This document shows, in pieces, positions 7,508 through 15,137 of a stretch of 30,108 bases of DNA (positions within the stretch are counted from its first letter, which is position 1; every line of letters begins with the position of its first letter). Under the pieces are notes generated by a model. It did no database searches and was not told the DNA's origin. It was given only the letters and a program-made list of their open reading frames with translations. Origin of the DNA: an uncultured Oscillibacter sp. (GTDB lineage: Bacteria; Bacillota; Clostridia; Oscillospirales; Oscillospiraceae); contig CAJTVF010000032.1 in NCBI GenBank assembly GCA_910579435.1, positions 1-30,108 on the forward strand, read 5' to 3'. Made by a program: the position numbers and the translations under genes.

Positions 7508-8704
7508 ATGTTTATCGCCTTTTTCTACCTTCTTCGGAGCCATGGGCTGGACGTGACGCCGGACGAGTGGATGACGCTGCTGGAGGGCCTGTCCCGGGGA
7601 CTGCACCAATCCTCCCTGACGGGGTTTTACCGGCTCTGCCGGGCGGTGCTGGTGAAGAGCGAGGCGGACTTCGACCGCTTCGACCAGGTGTTTCTGGAGT
7701 TCTTCCGCGATGTTCCCTGGAACGGCGAGCTCCCGGAGGAGCTTCTCAACTGGCTGAACCGCCCGTCGGAGGACCTGGTCCGGACCCTGGAGGAGCTGAA
7801 GCGGGCCGGATTTTCCGAGGAGAACGCGGAGGAGCTTCTGCGCCTCCTGGAGGAGCGCCTGAGGGAGCAGACGGAGGAGCACAACGGCGGCAGCTACTGG
7901 GTGGGCACCCAGGGCCGCTCTCCCTTCGGCAACAGCGGCTGGCGTCCCGGCGGCATCCGCATCGGCGGCCAGGGCCGCCACCGCACTGCCATGATGGTGG
8001 CGGGGGAGCGGCGGTTCCGGGACTTCCGGAAGGACAACACCCTGGACACCCGGCAGTTTCAGACGGCCTTCCGCCTGCTGCGGCAGCTCTCCAGCCAGGC
8101 GGACCAGCGGGAGGAGGTCCTGGACGTGGACGGGACCATCCGGGATACCTGCGGCAGCGGCGGGCTTTTGAAGCTCCGAAAGACCCACCCCCGGAAAAAC
8201 GCTGTCAAGGTCCTGCTGCTGATGGACTCGGGAGGCTCCATGGACTATTACGCCGGGCTCTGCTCCCGGCTGTTCCAGGCCGCCCAGAAGTCCAACCACT
8301 TCAAGGAGCTCCACACCTACTATTTCCATAACTGCGTCTACTCGGAGCTCTACACCGGCCCCGCCCTCCGCTATCAGGAGGAGGTGTCCACCGAGTGGGT
8401 CCTCTCCAACTTTGACGGCGGGTATAAGGTCCTCGTGGTGGGCGACGCCGCCATGAGCCCCTACGAGCTGCGGGAGAAGCACTATGACTGGGAGAAGCGG
8501 GCCTACGGCCCCTCCGGCCTGGAGTGGCTGGAGCGGATGAAGCGGCAGTATCCCTACCTGGTCTGGCTGAACCCGGAGCCCATGCCGGAGCGGCCGGATT
8601 ACTGGGGCCAGACCCACTGGCAGCTGGGACACATGTTCCCCATGTACGACCTCACCGCCGAGGGGCTGGAGCGGGCCATGAAGCGGCTGATGAACCGGAA
8701 ATAA
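7508..8704 (+). CDS. VWA-domain protein, CoxE-like
   Basis: 398 residues, the VWA partner of the MoxR ATPase just upstream. The N-terminal half is helical and Arg/Glu-rich; a linker contains a TQGRSPFGNSGWRPGG segment; the C-terminal half is the VWA domain with the MIDAS start LLLMDSGGSMD at about residue 238. This DxGGSMD form is usual in the CoxE-like family (COG3825 in my memory). Such pairs help mature multi-subunit metalloenzymes. The start lies 4 bases after the stop of the ATPase gene. The protein is soluble, with no signal peptide or membrane helix. Confidence 0.87.
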   Translation: MFIAFFYLLRSHGLDVTPDEWMTLLEGLSRGLHQSSLTGFYRLCRAVLVKSEADFDRFDQVFLEFFRDVPWNGELPEELLNWLNRPSEDLVRTLEELKRAGFSEENAEELLRLLEERLREQTEEHNGGSYWVGTQGRSPFGNSGWRPGGIRIGGQGRHRTAMMVAGERRFRDFRKDNTLDTRQFQTAFRLLRQLSSQADQREEVLDVDGTIRDTCGSGGLLKLRKTHPRKNAVKVLLLMDSGGSMDYYAGLCSRLFQAAQKSNHFKELHTYYFHNCVYSELYTGPALRYQEEVSTEWVLSNFDGGYKVLVVGDAAMSPYELREKHYDWEKRAYGPSGLEWLERMKRQYPYLVWLNPEPMPERPDYWGQTHWQLGHMFPMYDLTAEGLERAMKRLMNRK

Positions 8705-8710
8705 ATCAAA

Positions 8711-8741
8711 CGGAGACCGCCCTGGGCGGCCTCCGCTTTTT
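8711..8741 (+). terminator. Rho-independent terminator of the moxR-VWA operon
   Basis: Stem CGGAG-x-CCGCCC pairs with GGGCGG-x-CTCCG (8711-8735, one internal mismatch), followed by C and T5. It begins 6 bases after the VWA stop codon. Confidence 0.8.
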
Positions 8742-8768
8742 ATAGTCGAGGCAAACGTGCAAAGCCCG

Positions 8769-8820
8769 TCCGGCGGGCCGAAGGCCCGCTTGTGGAACAT
8801 CCGCAATATGCGGATGTTCC
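8769..8820. repeat. Paired hairpins in the convergent intergenic region
   Basis: A GCGGGCC-TTCG-type hairpin around 8773-8790 and a perfect 12-bp palindrome with a 3-base loop (8794-8805 with 8809-8820). They lie between two converging genes. No T-run adjoins, so a clean terminator for the minus-strand gene is not evident; it may be a dispersed intergenic repeat or a transcript-stabilising structure. Confidence 0.5.
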
Positions 8821-8859
8821 AAGTGCTTCCGCTATGACGCCGGCTTCCGGCGGCGTTCT

Positions 8860-11800
8860 TCACCGGAACAGGTGGCGCACGTCGTCCTTCCCCCGCTTGC
8901 CGTGGGTCCGCATGGCCTGGGAAGAGGGGCGGGAGATGGACCGCCGGGCGTCCTCCAGCAGCGTGCCCGCCTTCCCGGCGTCCCGCAGGGGGCCGCCGGA
9001 CCCGCTCAGGTACTGCTGGACCCCCAGAAGGCCGTTCCAGCTGCGCTCCAGGCGGTGGTACAGCACATTATACGCGTTTTGGATCTGGGCCACCCAGCGC
9101 CGGTCCCGCTCCACGATGGCCTGAGCGGCCTGAACCGCCTCCCTTGTGGTCAGGCTGACCTGATCCAGGCCCAGGGCCCGGGAGGACAGGCGGAATTGAG
9201 GCAGGGTCACGGTCTCCGCCCCCATCTGAAGGGGAACTCCGGCGCGGGTCCAGAGCCGGGCCCTTCCAATGTCCGCGCCGCCGGTGATCTGGACAGCCCC
9301 GCAGCCGCCGAAGAGGCAGGCCCCGATGTCCGCCCCCGGGTCGCCGCCCAGGGCCTTTTGGACCCGGGCCGCGCCGGTGATGAGGATATCGCCGCAAGGC
9401 CCCCGGACCCCCGCGCCGATGGCGGCGGCATGGCCCACGGCCAGGGCGGTGACGCTTCCGCCGCGGATGGTGATGTCTCCCACCGCCGCGCCCAGGGCCC
9501 CGCCGATGCCCGCGCCGCCGCCGGCCTCTCCGGTGGCGCTGACGACGCCTCCCAGAATGTCCACGGAGCCCATGGCCCCCTGTTTTCCGGCGCCGATGCC
9601 CGCGCCGCCGCCGGTTCCCACGGCGGTGACGGCGCCGCCCCGGATCCGGATGCGGCCGGTCCGGCCCCGGCCTCCGCCGCTGTCCCGGCCGATGCCCGCG
9701 CCCCCCGCGCCGCCGGAAGCGGTCAGGGTCCCGGCGGGATTCCGGCTGCTCTCCCGGGCCTCGGGACAGTCCACCAGCAGGGAGGTGCCGTCTCCCAGGG
9801 AGACGCCCGCCCAGCCCTCGCCGCTTTCGAAGAGGTTTTCCGCGCCGCTGCGCAAAAGCAGCGTCACGTCGTTCTCCCGGCCCAGGTCAAAGGCCCCGCC
9901 CTCGGTCACCTGGCAGACCACGCCGCCCAGGGTCAGCTCCAGCTTTCCGATGCCGTCCGCCAGGGCCAGCCGCCCGCTGAAGGGCTCTTGATTGGCGTCG
10001 GTCCCCTTGCCGCCGGAGACGGCGGTGACCCGGCTGGTCAGGATGCGCAGGGTGTGGGTCTCCTCCTCGTAGATCCAGTCCGTGCCCGCCTCTCCGCCGG
10101 TGACGGTGAAAGGATTCGGGTAAAGGACGGTTTCCGTAAAGGCCCCGGCGCTCTCGTTCCAGCGGAGGTAGGCGTAGCGGGTCTTGGGCCGCTGGGCCTC
10201 GTCCTTCCCCCGGATGATGACCGTATGGACCGGAGAGCCCCGTTCTCCCTTCTCCAGCCACAGCCGGGCGGGCTCGCCGCTGAGCAGCGCAGCCCTGCCG
10301 TGCTTGCCGTCCACCGTCAGGGAGGTGACGGCGCTCCAGCCCGGGAGCAGGGTGCGCCACACGACGTCAAAGGGGGCCAGGGGCTTCCCGCTCCCATTGG
10401 TGACATGGGTGGCTTGAGCCGCCAGGAACACCGGTCCGTCGACCACCACGGGGACCGTCAGCGTCCCGAGAGTCCCGCCCTCCTCCGGCGGGGCCAGAAT
10501 CACCGCGCCGCCGGTCAGGCGCAGGACGTTGCTCACATCGCCCCGGAGCGCGCCGATGCGCACCAGCCCGCCGCCCCCCAAAATCAGGGACGTGCCGGGG
10601 CGCAGCCGGACCTCCCCCAGGGCCGTCTCCCCGGGGCTGGAGATTTGAACGGAGGAAGCCTCTGCGGCCAGCACCGGGATGCGGGCCTCCCGCAGGGTCA
10701 CCGTTCCGAAGCCTGTCAGCCGGACGGCGCGCCCTTCCTGGGCGGTCCCCTGGAGAACCGTATCCGCCGTCCCGCCTATGGTCAGCTCTCCGGCGGAGGG
10801 GCCGGCGGACACGCCGGAGAGCTCCCGGCCCGTCACTTTCACGTCCCCCAAATCCAGAACGGCGGCCTGTGTCCCGTCCGGCGGAGGTGCCGCCAATTCG
10901 GAAGCCTCCCCGGCGGCATAGTCCAAAGCGGCCTCCGGCCCGGCTTCGGCGCTCTGGACCACCGCCAGCAGCCCCATCATCAGCTCCAGGTTCATCCCCT
11001 CCAGCCCCGCCAGCAGGTTCAGCAGGGAGGCTTCGGGCAGGAGGGCGGCGTCCCCGCCGGAGAGCAGCAGCTCCGACAGAAAGTTCTCCATCCCTGGGGC
11101 GGTGCCGCCCAGGAACTGGTCCTCCAGGTCCGAGAGGCTGGTAAACATGCCGTTTGTCAGCAGCTCCACCGCCCGGTCCGGCGGGACGCCCTGGGACACC
11201 TTTTCCAAGAGCTGCCGCAGTCCCTCCAGGGCCGTCTTCATATCAACGGCCCTGGAGGCGGAGCCCCCGGCGATGACTCCGCCCAGGTACAGCGCCGCCA
11301 GATAGCCTGCGGCGTCGTTGCCCTCCAGGGATTTTTCCGCCAGGACGGCCAGAATGTCCGAAACGCCGGCGCTCTTCTCCAGGCCCAGCAGGTTCAGCAG
11401 CCGCTCCGGGGTCAGGCCGGTGTGGGACATGCCCTTCAGCAGCCAATGGGGGAGCTTCTGCACGCTCTCCTGGCCCTCGTCCTCCAGGGCGGCGTCCGGA
11501 AGCGGCTCCGCTCCGTCGTCGATCTCCGGGTCCCCATCCAGAAACAGCCGCGCGTCTCCGGCGAAGGCCCCGCCGGTCATGCGGTCGATTTCCTCCGCCA
11601 GCTGTGTCAGCTCCGCCTGGAGGGCGGATGCGTCTGTCCTGCCGCCTCCGGCGGCCCGCCGGATCAGCTCCGCCATGCGGCCCAGGCGGTCCTGGACCTC
11701 CGCCAGCGCGGCCTCCCCGGTCTGGAGGGTTCGGTGGCTGTCCCGCGTGTAGTTCTCCGCCTGGCCGATCGTGGTCATCAGCCGCCGGAGGGTCTCTGAG

Positions 11801-11928
11801 ACGGTGGCTCCCGGCGTCTTCGCGGCCGGGCGGGTCTCCCCGGCGGAGGCCGTTTTCTCCGTTTTTTCCGCCGCCTGATACCGGGGCCCGGATATCCCCC
11901 GTTCCCTGCGGATGGTCAGTTCGCCCAT
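8860..11928 (-). CDS. Flagellin-like protein with large repeat-rich insert
   Basis: 1022 residues, no signal peptide. Residues about 67-132 (LQTGEAALAEVQDRLGRMAE ... AEEIDRM ... LFLDG) follow the pattern of the flagellin N-terminal D1 region, and residues about 914-966 (LGLDQVSLTTREAVQAAQAI, then AQIQNAYNVLYHRLERSWN) follow the C-terminal D1 helix. Between them are about 780 residues: a helical part (about 150-350), beta-helix-like sequence (about 360-700) and Gly-rich repeats of the GAGIGxG...IRGGxVTA type (about 735-900). Normal flagellins are 270-500 residues with the variable domain in the same place, so this may be a giant flagellin or a related filament/capping protein. The last 50 residues are basic and unlike flagellin. 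Start ATG 11928 with GAGGAGG 7 bases upstream. Homology is by eye only. Confidence 0.65.
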   Translation of the reverse strand: MGELTIRRERGISGPRYQAAEKTEKTASAGETRPAAKTPGATVSETLRRLMTTIGQAENYTRDSHRTLQTGEAALAEVQDRLGRMAELIRRAAGGGRTDASALQAELTQLAEEIDRMTGGAFAGDARLFLDGDPEIDDGAEPLPDAALEDEGQESVQKLPHWLLKGMSHTGLTPERLLNLLGLEKSAGVSDILAVLAEKSLEGNDAAGYLAALYLGGVIAGGSASRAVDMKTALEGLRQLLEKVSQGVPPDRAVELLTNGMFTSLSDLEDQFLGGTAPGMENFLSELLLSGGDAALLPEASLLNLLAGLEGMNLELMMGLLAVVQSAEAGPEAALDYAAGEASELAAPPPDGTQAAVLDLGDVKVTGRELSGVSAGPSAGELTIGGTADTVLQGTAQEGRAVRLTGFGTVTLREARIPVLAAEASSVQISSPGETALGEVRLRPGTSLILGGGGLVRIGALRGDVSNVLRLTGGAVILAPPEEGGTLGTLTVPVVVDGPVFLAAQATHVTNGSGKPLAPFDVVWRTLLPGWSAVTSLTVDGKHGRAALLSGEPARLWLEKGERGSPVHTVIIRGKDEAQRPKTRYAYLRWNESAGAFTETVLYPNPFTVTGGEAGTDWIYEEETHTLRILTSRVTAVSGGKGTDANQEPFSGRLALADGIGKLELTLGGVVCQVTEGGAFDLGRENDVTLLLRSGAENLFESGEGWAGVSLGDGTSLLVDCPEARESSRNPAGTLTASGGAGGAGIGRDSGGGRGRTGRIRIRGGAVTAVGTGGGAGIGAGKQGAMGSVDILGGVVSATGEAGGGAGIGGALGAAVGDITIRGGSVTALAVGHAAAIGAGVRGPCGDILITGAARVQKALGGDPGADIGACLFGGCGAVQITGGADIGRARLWTRAGVPLQMGAETVTLPQFRLSSRALGLDQVSLTTREAVQAAQAIVERDRRWVAQIQNAYNVLYHRLERSWNGLLGVQQYLSGSGGPLRDAGKAGTLLEDARRSISRPSSQAMRTHGKRGKDDVRHLFR
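9270..9750 (-). repeat. Coding tandem repeats (GAGIG / IRGG units)
   Basis: Within the flagellin-like gene, about six imperfect units of roughly 28 codons encode a G-I/V-x-I-x-G-G-x-V-T-A strand followed by a GAGIG turn. The pattern suggests a stacked beta-solenoid and is seen in clostridial surface proteins. Confidence 0.6.
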
Positions 11929-12060
11929 TCGGACGCCTCCTCTCCCATTTCCAATATGAATTTCTGTATAAATATAATATCGGCAGGCGGGCGGGAAAGA
12001 TTAAGATGACCCATGGATACCGGGAAAAAGGAATGGAAAGGGGGCCTGGAAAAATAGAGA

Positions 12061-12089
12061 TTGACATTCCCGGAAAAATTCCTTATAAT
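12061..12089 (+). promoter_or_regulatory. Promoter of tRNA-Pro
   Basis: TTGACA (12061-12066), 17-base spacer, TATAAT (12084-12089): perfect consensus boxes, 55 bases before the tRNA. Confidence 0.88.
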
Positions 12090-12143
12090 AAGCAAGTCGG
12101 GTAGGCTTCGTATGGATGAGATTAGCAGCCAGCCCCTCAATAT

Positions 12144-12219
12144 CCGGGTGTAGCGCAGTTGGTAGCGCGCATGGTTCGGGACCATGAGGCCGTGGGTTCA
12201 AATCCCGCCACTCGGACCA
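12144..12219 (+). tRNA. tRNA-Pro (anticodon CGG)
   Basis: Acceptor CCGGGTG pairs with CACTCGG (one G-T), D arm GCGC/GCGC, anticodon stem CATGG/CCATG with loop TTCGGGA (anticodon CGG), T arm GTGGG/CCCGC with loop TTCAAAT, and an encoded CCA. C1-G72 is typical of bacterial tRNA-Pro. The 3' 45 bases are the left repeat of an integrated element, so this copy of the 3' half was probably brought in by the element. Confidence 0.96.
12175..12219 (+). repeat. attL: 45-bp repeat of the tRNA-Pro 3' end
   Basis: Bases 12175-12219 are identical to 22260-22304, from the anticodon loop through CCA. Flanks differ immediately outside (GG/AC before, C/A after). Tyrosine integrases commonly target tRNA anticodon or T arms, leaving such duplications; the integrase gene lies next to this copy. 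Confidence 0.93.
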
Positions 12220-12220
12220 C

Positions 12221-12256
12221 AAACCCGCCGGAATCGGATGATTTCGGCGGGTTTTT
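12221..12256 (+). terminator. Terminator downstream of tRNA-Pro, inside the element
   Basis: AAACCCGCCG (12221-12230) pairs with 12245-12254, with GAA/TTT extending the stem, followed by a T5 run. Lying just inside the left end, it replaces the tRNA's own terminator after integration. Confidence 0.85.
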
Positions 12257-12296
12257 GTAACTTTTTAGGTGCATTTGTAGCGTTGGAAAATTGTTA

Positions 12297-12315
12297 GACC
12301 CACGCTGTGACCCAC
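12297..12315 (+). promoter_or_regulatory. Candidate left arm-type integrase sites
   Basis: GACCCAC occurs at 12297-12303 and 12309-12315, 12 bases apart. The same heptamer occurs twice with the same 12-base period and orientation near the right end (22128-22146). This is the layout expected for integrase N-domain arm sites; inference from position and repetition. Confidence 0.5.
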
Positions 12316-12354
12316 ACGCGGAAATGGCCGGAAAGGTCTAGATAGGACGAAAGA

Positions 12355-12386
12355 GCGCCGGAGAGCAGGTTTTCGCCCTCCGGCGC
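12355..12386 (-). terminator. Probable terminator of the integrase gene
   Basis: GCGCCGGAG (12355-12363) is complementary to 12378-12386, a 9-bp stem with a 14-base loop just beyond the integrase stop codon. The T-run on the minus strand is short (CTCTTTC). Confidence 0.5.
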
Positions 12387-12393
12387 TTGGTCT

Positions 12394-13548
12394 TTACATG
12401 ACCTTCGCCATGAAGCCGCCAATTTTCTTTGCTGCGTCCTTCTGCATCTCCTTTGTCACGTTGGTGTAGACATCCAGCGTGAACTCCGCCGAGTAGTGGC
12501 CAAGCATCCCGGAGACCGTCTTGATGTCCACGCCGTTTTGCAGGGCCATTGTGGCGAAGGTCCGCCGCAGGTCATGGAAGCGGACGTGTTCCTCGATTCC
12601 CGCCCGCTTCAGCAGCTTCTTATGAATCCTGCCCACGCAGTCCGGGCCGTACATACCGCCTGTCACCGGGGAGGGAAATAGATACGGGCTGAACGGGTGG
12701 TTTTTGCGGTCCTCTACCAGAAGATGGATGACTTCGTCATTGACATATACTGTGCGGACGGAGTTCTTTGTTTTCGGCTCCGTCACTCGCAGTTCACCTT
12801 TACCCCTGGCTACGGATTTGGAAACCGTCAGGCATTTCTCCTTGATGTTTAGGTCCGTCCAGAGGAGCGCCAGCAGTTCACCTCGCCGGAGGCCGGTGGT
12901 CAGCTCCAGATAGAACATTGGCAGGACGCCATGTTCCTCTGCCGCCCGGAGGTAGTCACCCAGCTTCTCCGGCGGGATGATCTGCATTTCCTTTTTCTCT
13001 TTTGGCGGCAGCTTGCAGTTAGCGGCGGGGTTATACGGAATCAGCCGCTCCATCACCGCTTGGTCCAGGCATTGCCGAAGCATCGCGTGGAGACTGCGGA
13101 CAGTCTTGTTGCTGAGTCCTGAGACCTTCATACCCTCGTAGCGTTGGATACGCCCGCTCTCTCTGGTTCTGTTGTAGAATTTCTGGATGTCCAGTGTAGT
13201 CAGCTTTCGAAGCTTGATCTTTCCAATGCCGGGTACAATATGGTTCTCAACAAAGTTGCGGTAGTGCTCTGCTGTGCTCTCCCGGATGGAGGGCTTCGCG
13301 TAGTTCCCGAACCAGAGCGTAGCCCATTGTCCCACCGTGAGGTCCTGGCTCTTGGAGGCATCGATTCGCTTGCTGTCCTCTACGGCCCGTTTTAATTTTT
13401 CTTTGACTTCCGCCTGGGTCTTGCCCAGTACATTTTTTGTGATGCGCTTTCCGGTTTCGGGATCATAGCCAGCGGTGTAGCGACCTTCCCATCGGCCATC
13501 TTTGCGCTTGCGAATGTTCCCTTCACCGTTCGCCCTACGTCTCGCCAC
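12394..13548 (-). CDS. int: Tyrosine recombinase (integrase)
   Basis: 384 residues from the GTG at 13548, chosen because AAAGGAGG lies 7 bases upstream; the ATG at 13584 has no such site. Order of parts: AP2-like N-terminal arm-binding domain (RKRKDGRWEGRY, about 13-24), SAM-like core-binding domain (about 70-170), catalytic domain from about 190. Catalytic residues are R221 (TGLRRGELLAL), H325 and R328 (FHDLRRT), H351 (LGHYS) and nucleophile Y361 (DVYTNV). It is of the Tn916/phage type and should cut within the tRNA-Pro repeat next door. It overlaps the upstream small gene by 14 bases, implying coupled translation. Complete and apparently active. Confidence 0.95.
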   Translation of the reverse strand: MARRRANGEGNIRKRKDGRWEGRYTAGYDPETGKRITKNVLGKTQAEVKEKLKRAVEDSKRIDASKSQDLTVGQWATLWFGNYAKPSIRESTAEHYRNFVENHIVPGIGKIKLRKLTTLDIQKFYNRTRESGRIQRYEGMKVSGLSNKTVRSLHAMLRQCLDQAVMERLIPYNPAANCKLPPKEKKEMQIIPPEKLGDYLRAAEEHGVLPMFYLELTTGLRRGELLALLWTDLNIKEKCLTVSKSVARGKGELRVTEPKTKNSVRTVYVNDEVIHLLVEDRKNHPFSPYLFPSPVTGGMYGPDCVGRIHKKLLKRAGIEEHVRFHDLRRTFATMALQNGVDIKTVSGMLGHYSAEFTLDVYTNVTKEMQKDAAKKIGGFMAKVM

Positions 13549-13837
13549 GGTGATCCCTCCTTTCTTCTGCCCGATCCTCTTCATCTCTGGCGAAGGAGTA
13601 GGACGTCAGCTCTCCGGCGATCCCGAGGGCCAGTTGGAAACCTGACACAAAACTCACCAGCGAGGTTTCCTCGAGCAGAGCCGCTTGCATATCCATTAGC
13701 CCGAGGATTCTTTTTTGATCTTCCTTACCCACACGCTCTGAGAGACGCCGCCAGCCTTTTTCAATCTCTCGCTGCGTCATCACATTTGGTTCCACAAAAA
13801 ATCTTTGGCGCAGTGCCCTCATGTATTCATACTCCAT
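13535..13837 (-). CDS. Small element protein upstream of integrase
   Basis: 100 residues, charged and helical (MEYEYMRALRQRFFVEPN...), with a hydrophobic SLVSFVSGFQLALGIAGEL helix and a very acidic then basic C-terminus (ARDEEDRAEERRDHRGET). The ATG at 13837 has AGGAGG 8 bases upstream; the in-frame GTG at 13846 overlaps that site. The last 14 bases overlap the integrase start. Similar short proteins (DUF6809-like, from memory and unverified) are found beside integrases in Firmicute elements. A directionality or accessory role would suit its position, but no helix-turn-helix is obvious; function unknown. Confidence 0.75.
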   Translation of the reverse strand: MEYEYMRALRQRFFVEPNVMTQREIEKGWRRLSERVGKEDQKRILGLMDMQAALLEETSLVSFVSGFQLALGIAGELTSYSFARDEEDRAEERRDHRGET

Positions 13838-13939
13838 GCGTGTCACCTCCTATCAGCGACACACATTACCATCTGGCGGACTCAATATCCAGCTGCTTTT
13901 TTCGAGTTATCAGAAAGTTTAGATTTGGGAGCGGACGTA

Positions 13940-13967
13940 TTCTTTGTTTATAGCGACGCAGATTTTG
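13940..13967 (+). repeat. 28-bp direct repeat, left copy
   Basis: Matches 21230-21257 at 27 of 28 positions (core TTCTTTGTTTATAGCGACGC). The two copies flank the 7.3-kb cargo segment of the element, with the integrase module outside on the left and the GNAT gene outside on the right. Confidence 0.8.
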
Positions 13968-14261
13968 AACTGTAGGAAGGAAGACTGAGCACCCCCAGAT
14001 TGCGAAATCACAGGAAGTGTGATATGATGCGCATAGAGGATTTGAGAGGGGACGGTTTTGTATGGAGGCGCACCGCATGACCAGGTATGCGTTTTCACTT
14101 TGCCAGGAAGTCCTGCTGGAGAAGGGCGCTTCCATATTGAGACGGACGACAACGTCTGATGGAGACCCATGACAGCATCATGAGTGTGTTGTCTGAGAAC
14201 TTGGATGTGCTACGGACTCTCCCCCTCAAACAGGCTTCCAATCGTGTGACTGACGAGAGGA

Positions 14262-14289
14262 CCTCCCACCGACGTGGGAGGCCCTTTTT
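14262..14289 (+). terminator. Rho-independent terminator
   Basis: CCTCCCAC (14262-14269), loop CGAC, GTGGGAGG (14274-14281), then CCC and T5. No intact plus-strand gene precedes it, so it may be left over from a lost gene or end an untranslated RNA. Confidence 0.7.
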
Positions 14290-14420
14290 GCGCCCATATC
14301 CCCGAACGGAACCCAGGAAAACAGCCCAACAGCGGGACCTTGAGGAAAAGCAGACCCCCCGACTTGACCCCAGGGGTCGTAAATAGACCCCCGCGCTGAT
14401 TCCTGCCAAAATTCTGAAAA

Positions 14421-14539
14421 ACCACCTGCAACAGCCACCTTGCGAAATGCCTTAAAGCGGCGCTTTTCTCCTCATTTTTCTTACTTCCGACCACCTGCCA
14501 CAGCAAAAAGTTGAGATTCCGACCACCTAGCGAAATCCC
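14421..14539 (+). repeat. Iteron-like direct repeats
   Basis: ACCACCTGCAACAGC at 14421-14435 recurs at 14490-14504 with one difference. ACCACCT recurs at 14522-14528, followed by AGCGAAATCCC, which resembles TGCGAAATGCC after the first copy (14441-14451). The cluster lies next to the winged-helix remnant at 14714-15007. Confidence 0.55.
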
Positions 14540-14567
14540 CCGACCCGCTCTGCGGGGCGGTGTTGAC

Positions 14568-14597
14568 GGCAGGGGGGCGCTAAAGCGACCCCCTGCC
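14568..14597. repeat. Stable hairpin
   Basis: GGCAGGGGG (14568-14576) pairs with CCCCCTGCC (14589-14597); an inner CGC/GCG pair adds 3 bp around a TAAA loop. TTTA follows. It could be a terminator or a replication or transfer structure. Confidence 0.5.
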
Positions 14598-14713
14598 TTT
14601 ATCCTGCACCTTTTTCGACCGTCCGTAAACGGGCTCACACTTGGTGTCGCTGCTTGGCTGGGGAAATTACCCTACTGCCAGTGGAAGAATCGCGCACGGC
14701 GGCTGACAGGCGC

Positions 14714-15007
14714 TCACGCAGGGCGTTCCTCGTTGCCCTCCAGCTTTTTGCGGACACGCATTCGTTCCACTGTTGCCTCCAGTCGCCGGAGTTGTCGTTG
14801 GTTGTAGAGGTCCGATGCGTTTTGGATCGGCAGGATGGTGTAGCGCAGAGTGCCGTTGCGCTTGTGGCCATCTCTTGTAGTGATGGATGTCGACTCTGTG
14901 ACGATCAGCCCTCGTTCTTCCAGGTCGGTCACATACTTCCGTACCGTGTTGGCGCTCATGTGAACAGCCTTGCCGATGGATTTATAGCTTGGATAGGCCC
15001 TTTTAAC
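14714..15007 (-). pseudogene. Winged-helix DNA-binding protein, 5'-truncated
   Basis: From the minus strand, the frame around 15007 reads VKRAYPSYKSIGKAVHMSAN and continues TVRKYVTDLEERGLIVTE, a clear winged helix-turn-helix as in replication-initiator-like or regulatory proteins of Firmicute elements (PSYKxIxxxLxxSxxTVxxYV). A C-terminal charged helix follows (RRLEATVERMRVRKK). The usual N-terminal portion is missing: upstream the frame continues without resemblance and has no start with a ribosome binding site. An internal ATG at 14959 cuts the recognition motif. Most likely a remnant; a short functional product from 14959 is the alternative. Confidence 0.55.
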
Positions 15008-15016
15008 GTGCGTACA

Positions 15017-15121
15017 TGAACGGCGGCACGGAGCGGTTGCTCCATGCCGCCGTCTGCCCCAATTAAAGGAACTTTCCAGCTTTCCTCACGCAGGAGATAT
15101 CCTCATATCCGCCGTTCATGA
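15017..15121. repeat. Nested inverted repeats
   Basis: CATGAACGGCGG (15017-15028) is the exact reverse complement of 15110-15121. Inside lies a 14-bp hairpin (15021-15034 with 15039-15052, one wobble on the minus strand). No T-run. It occupies the gap between the lipoprotein gene and the winged-helix remnant. Confidence 0.55.
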
Positions 15122-15137
15122 CCATCTGATGACGCGT

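Larger units (their letters stand above)
13838..14713. other. Gene-poor stretch with repeats and hairpins
   Basis: No convincing gene; the short ORFs have no start signals or recognisable protein sequence. It holds one copy of a 28-bp repeat (13940-13967), a plus-strand terminator (14262-14289), an iteron-like cluster (14421-14539) and a strong hairpin (14568-14597). Its position beside a decayed winged-helix replication-type gene suggests a former origin or control region. Confidence 0.5.

Noticed and set aside
7397..8863. 488-codon minus-strand frame opposite the VWA gene
   Set aside because: Shadow of the VWA gene; no ribosome binding site and low-complexity His/Val/Leu sequence.
9270..9750. 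Possible CRISPR or non-coding tandem array
   Set aside because: Repeats are imperfect, without spacers of constant length, and make sense as codons of a repeated protein motif; no cas genes are in the window.
8872..11799. 975-codon open frame on the plus strand opposite the flagellin-like gene
   Set aside because: Its sequence is Pro/Gly/Ala/Gln-rich without domain pattern, typical of the antisense of a high G+C gene; the minus-strand frame has a strong ribosome binding site and structured domains.
14159..14386. 75-codon plus-strand frame in the repeat region
   Set aside because: No ribosome binding site, crosses a terminator hairpin and has a basic, unstructured sequence.
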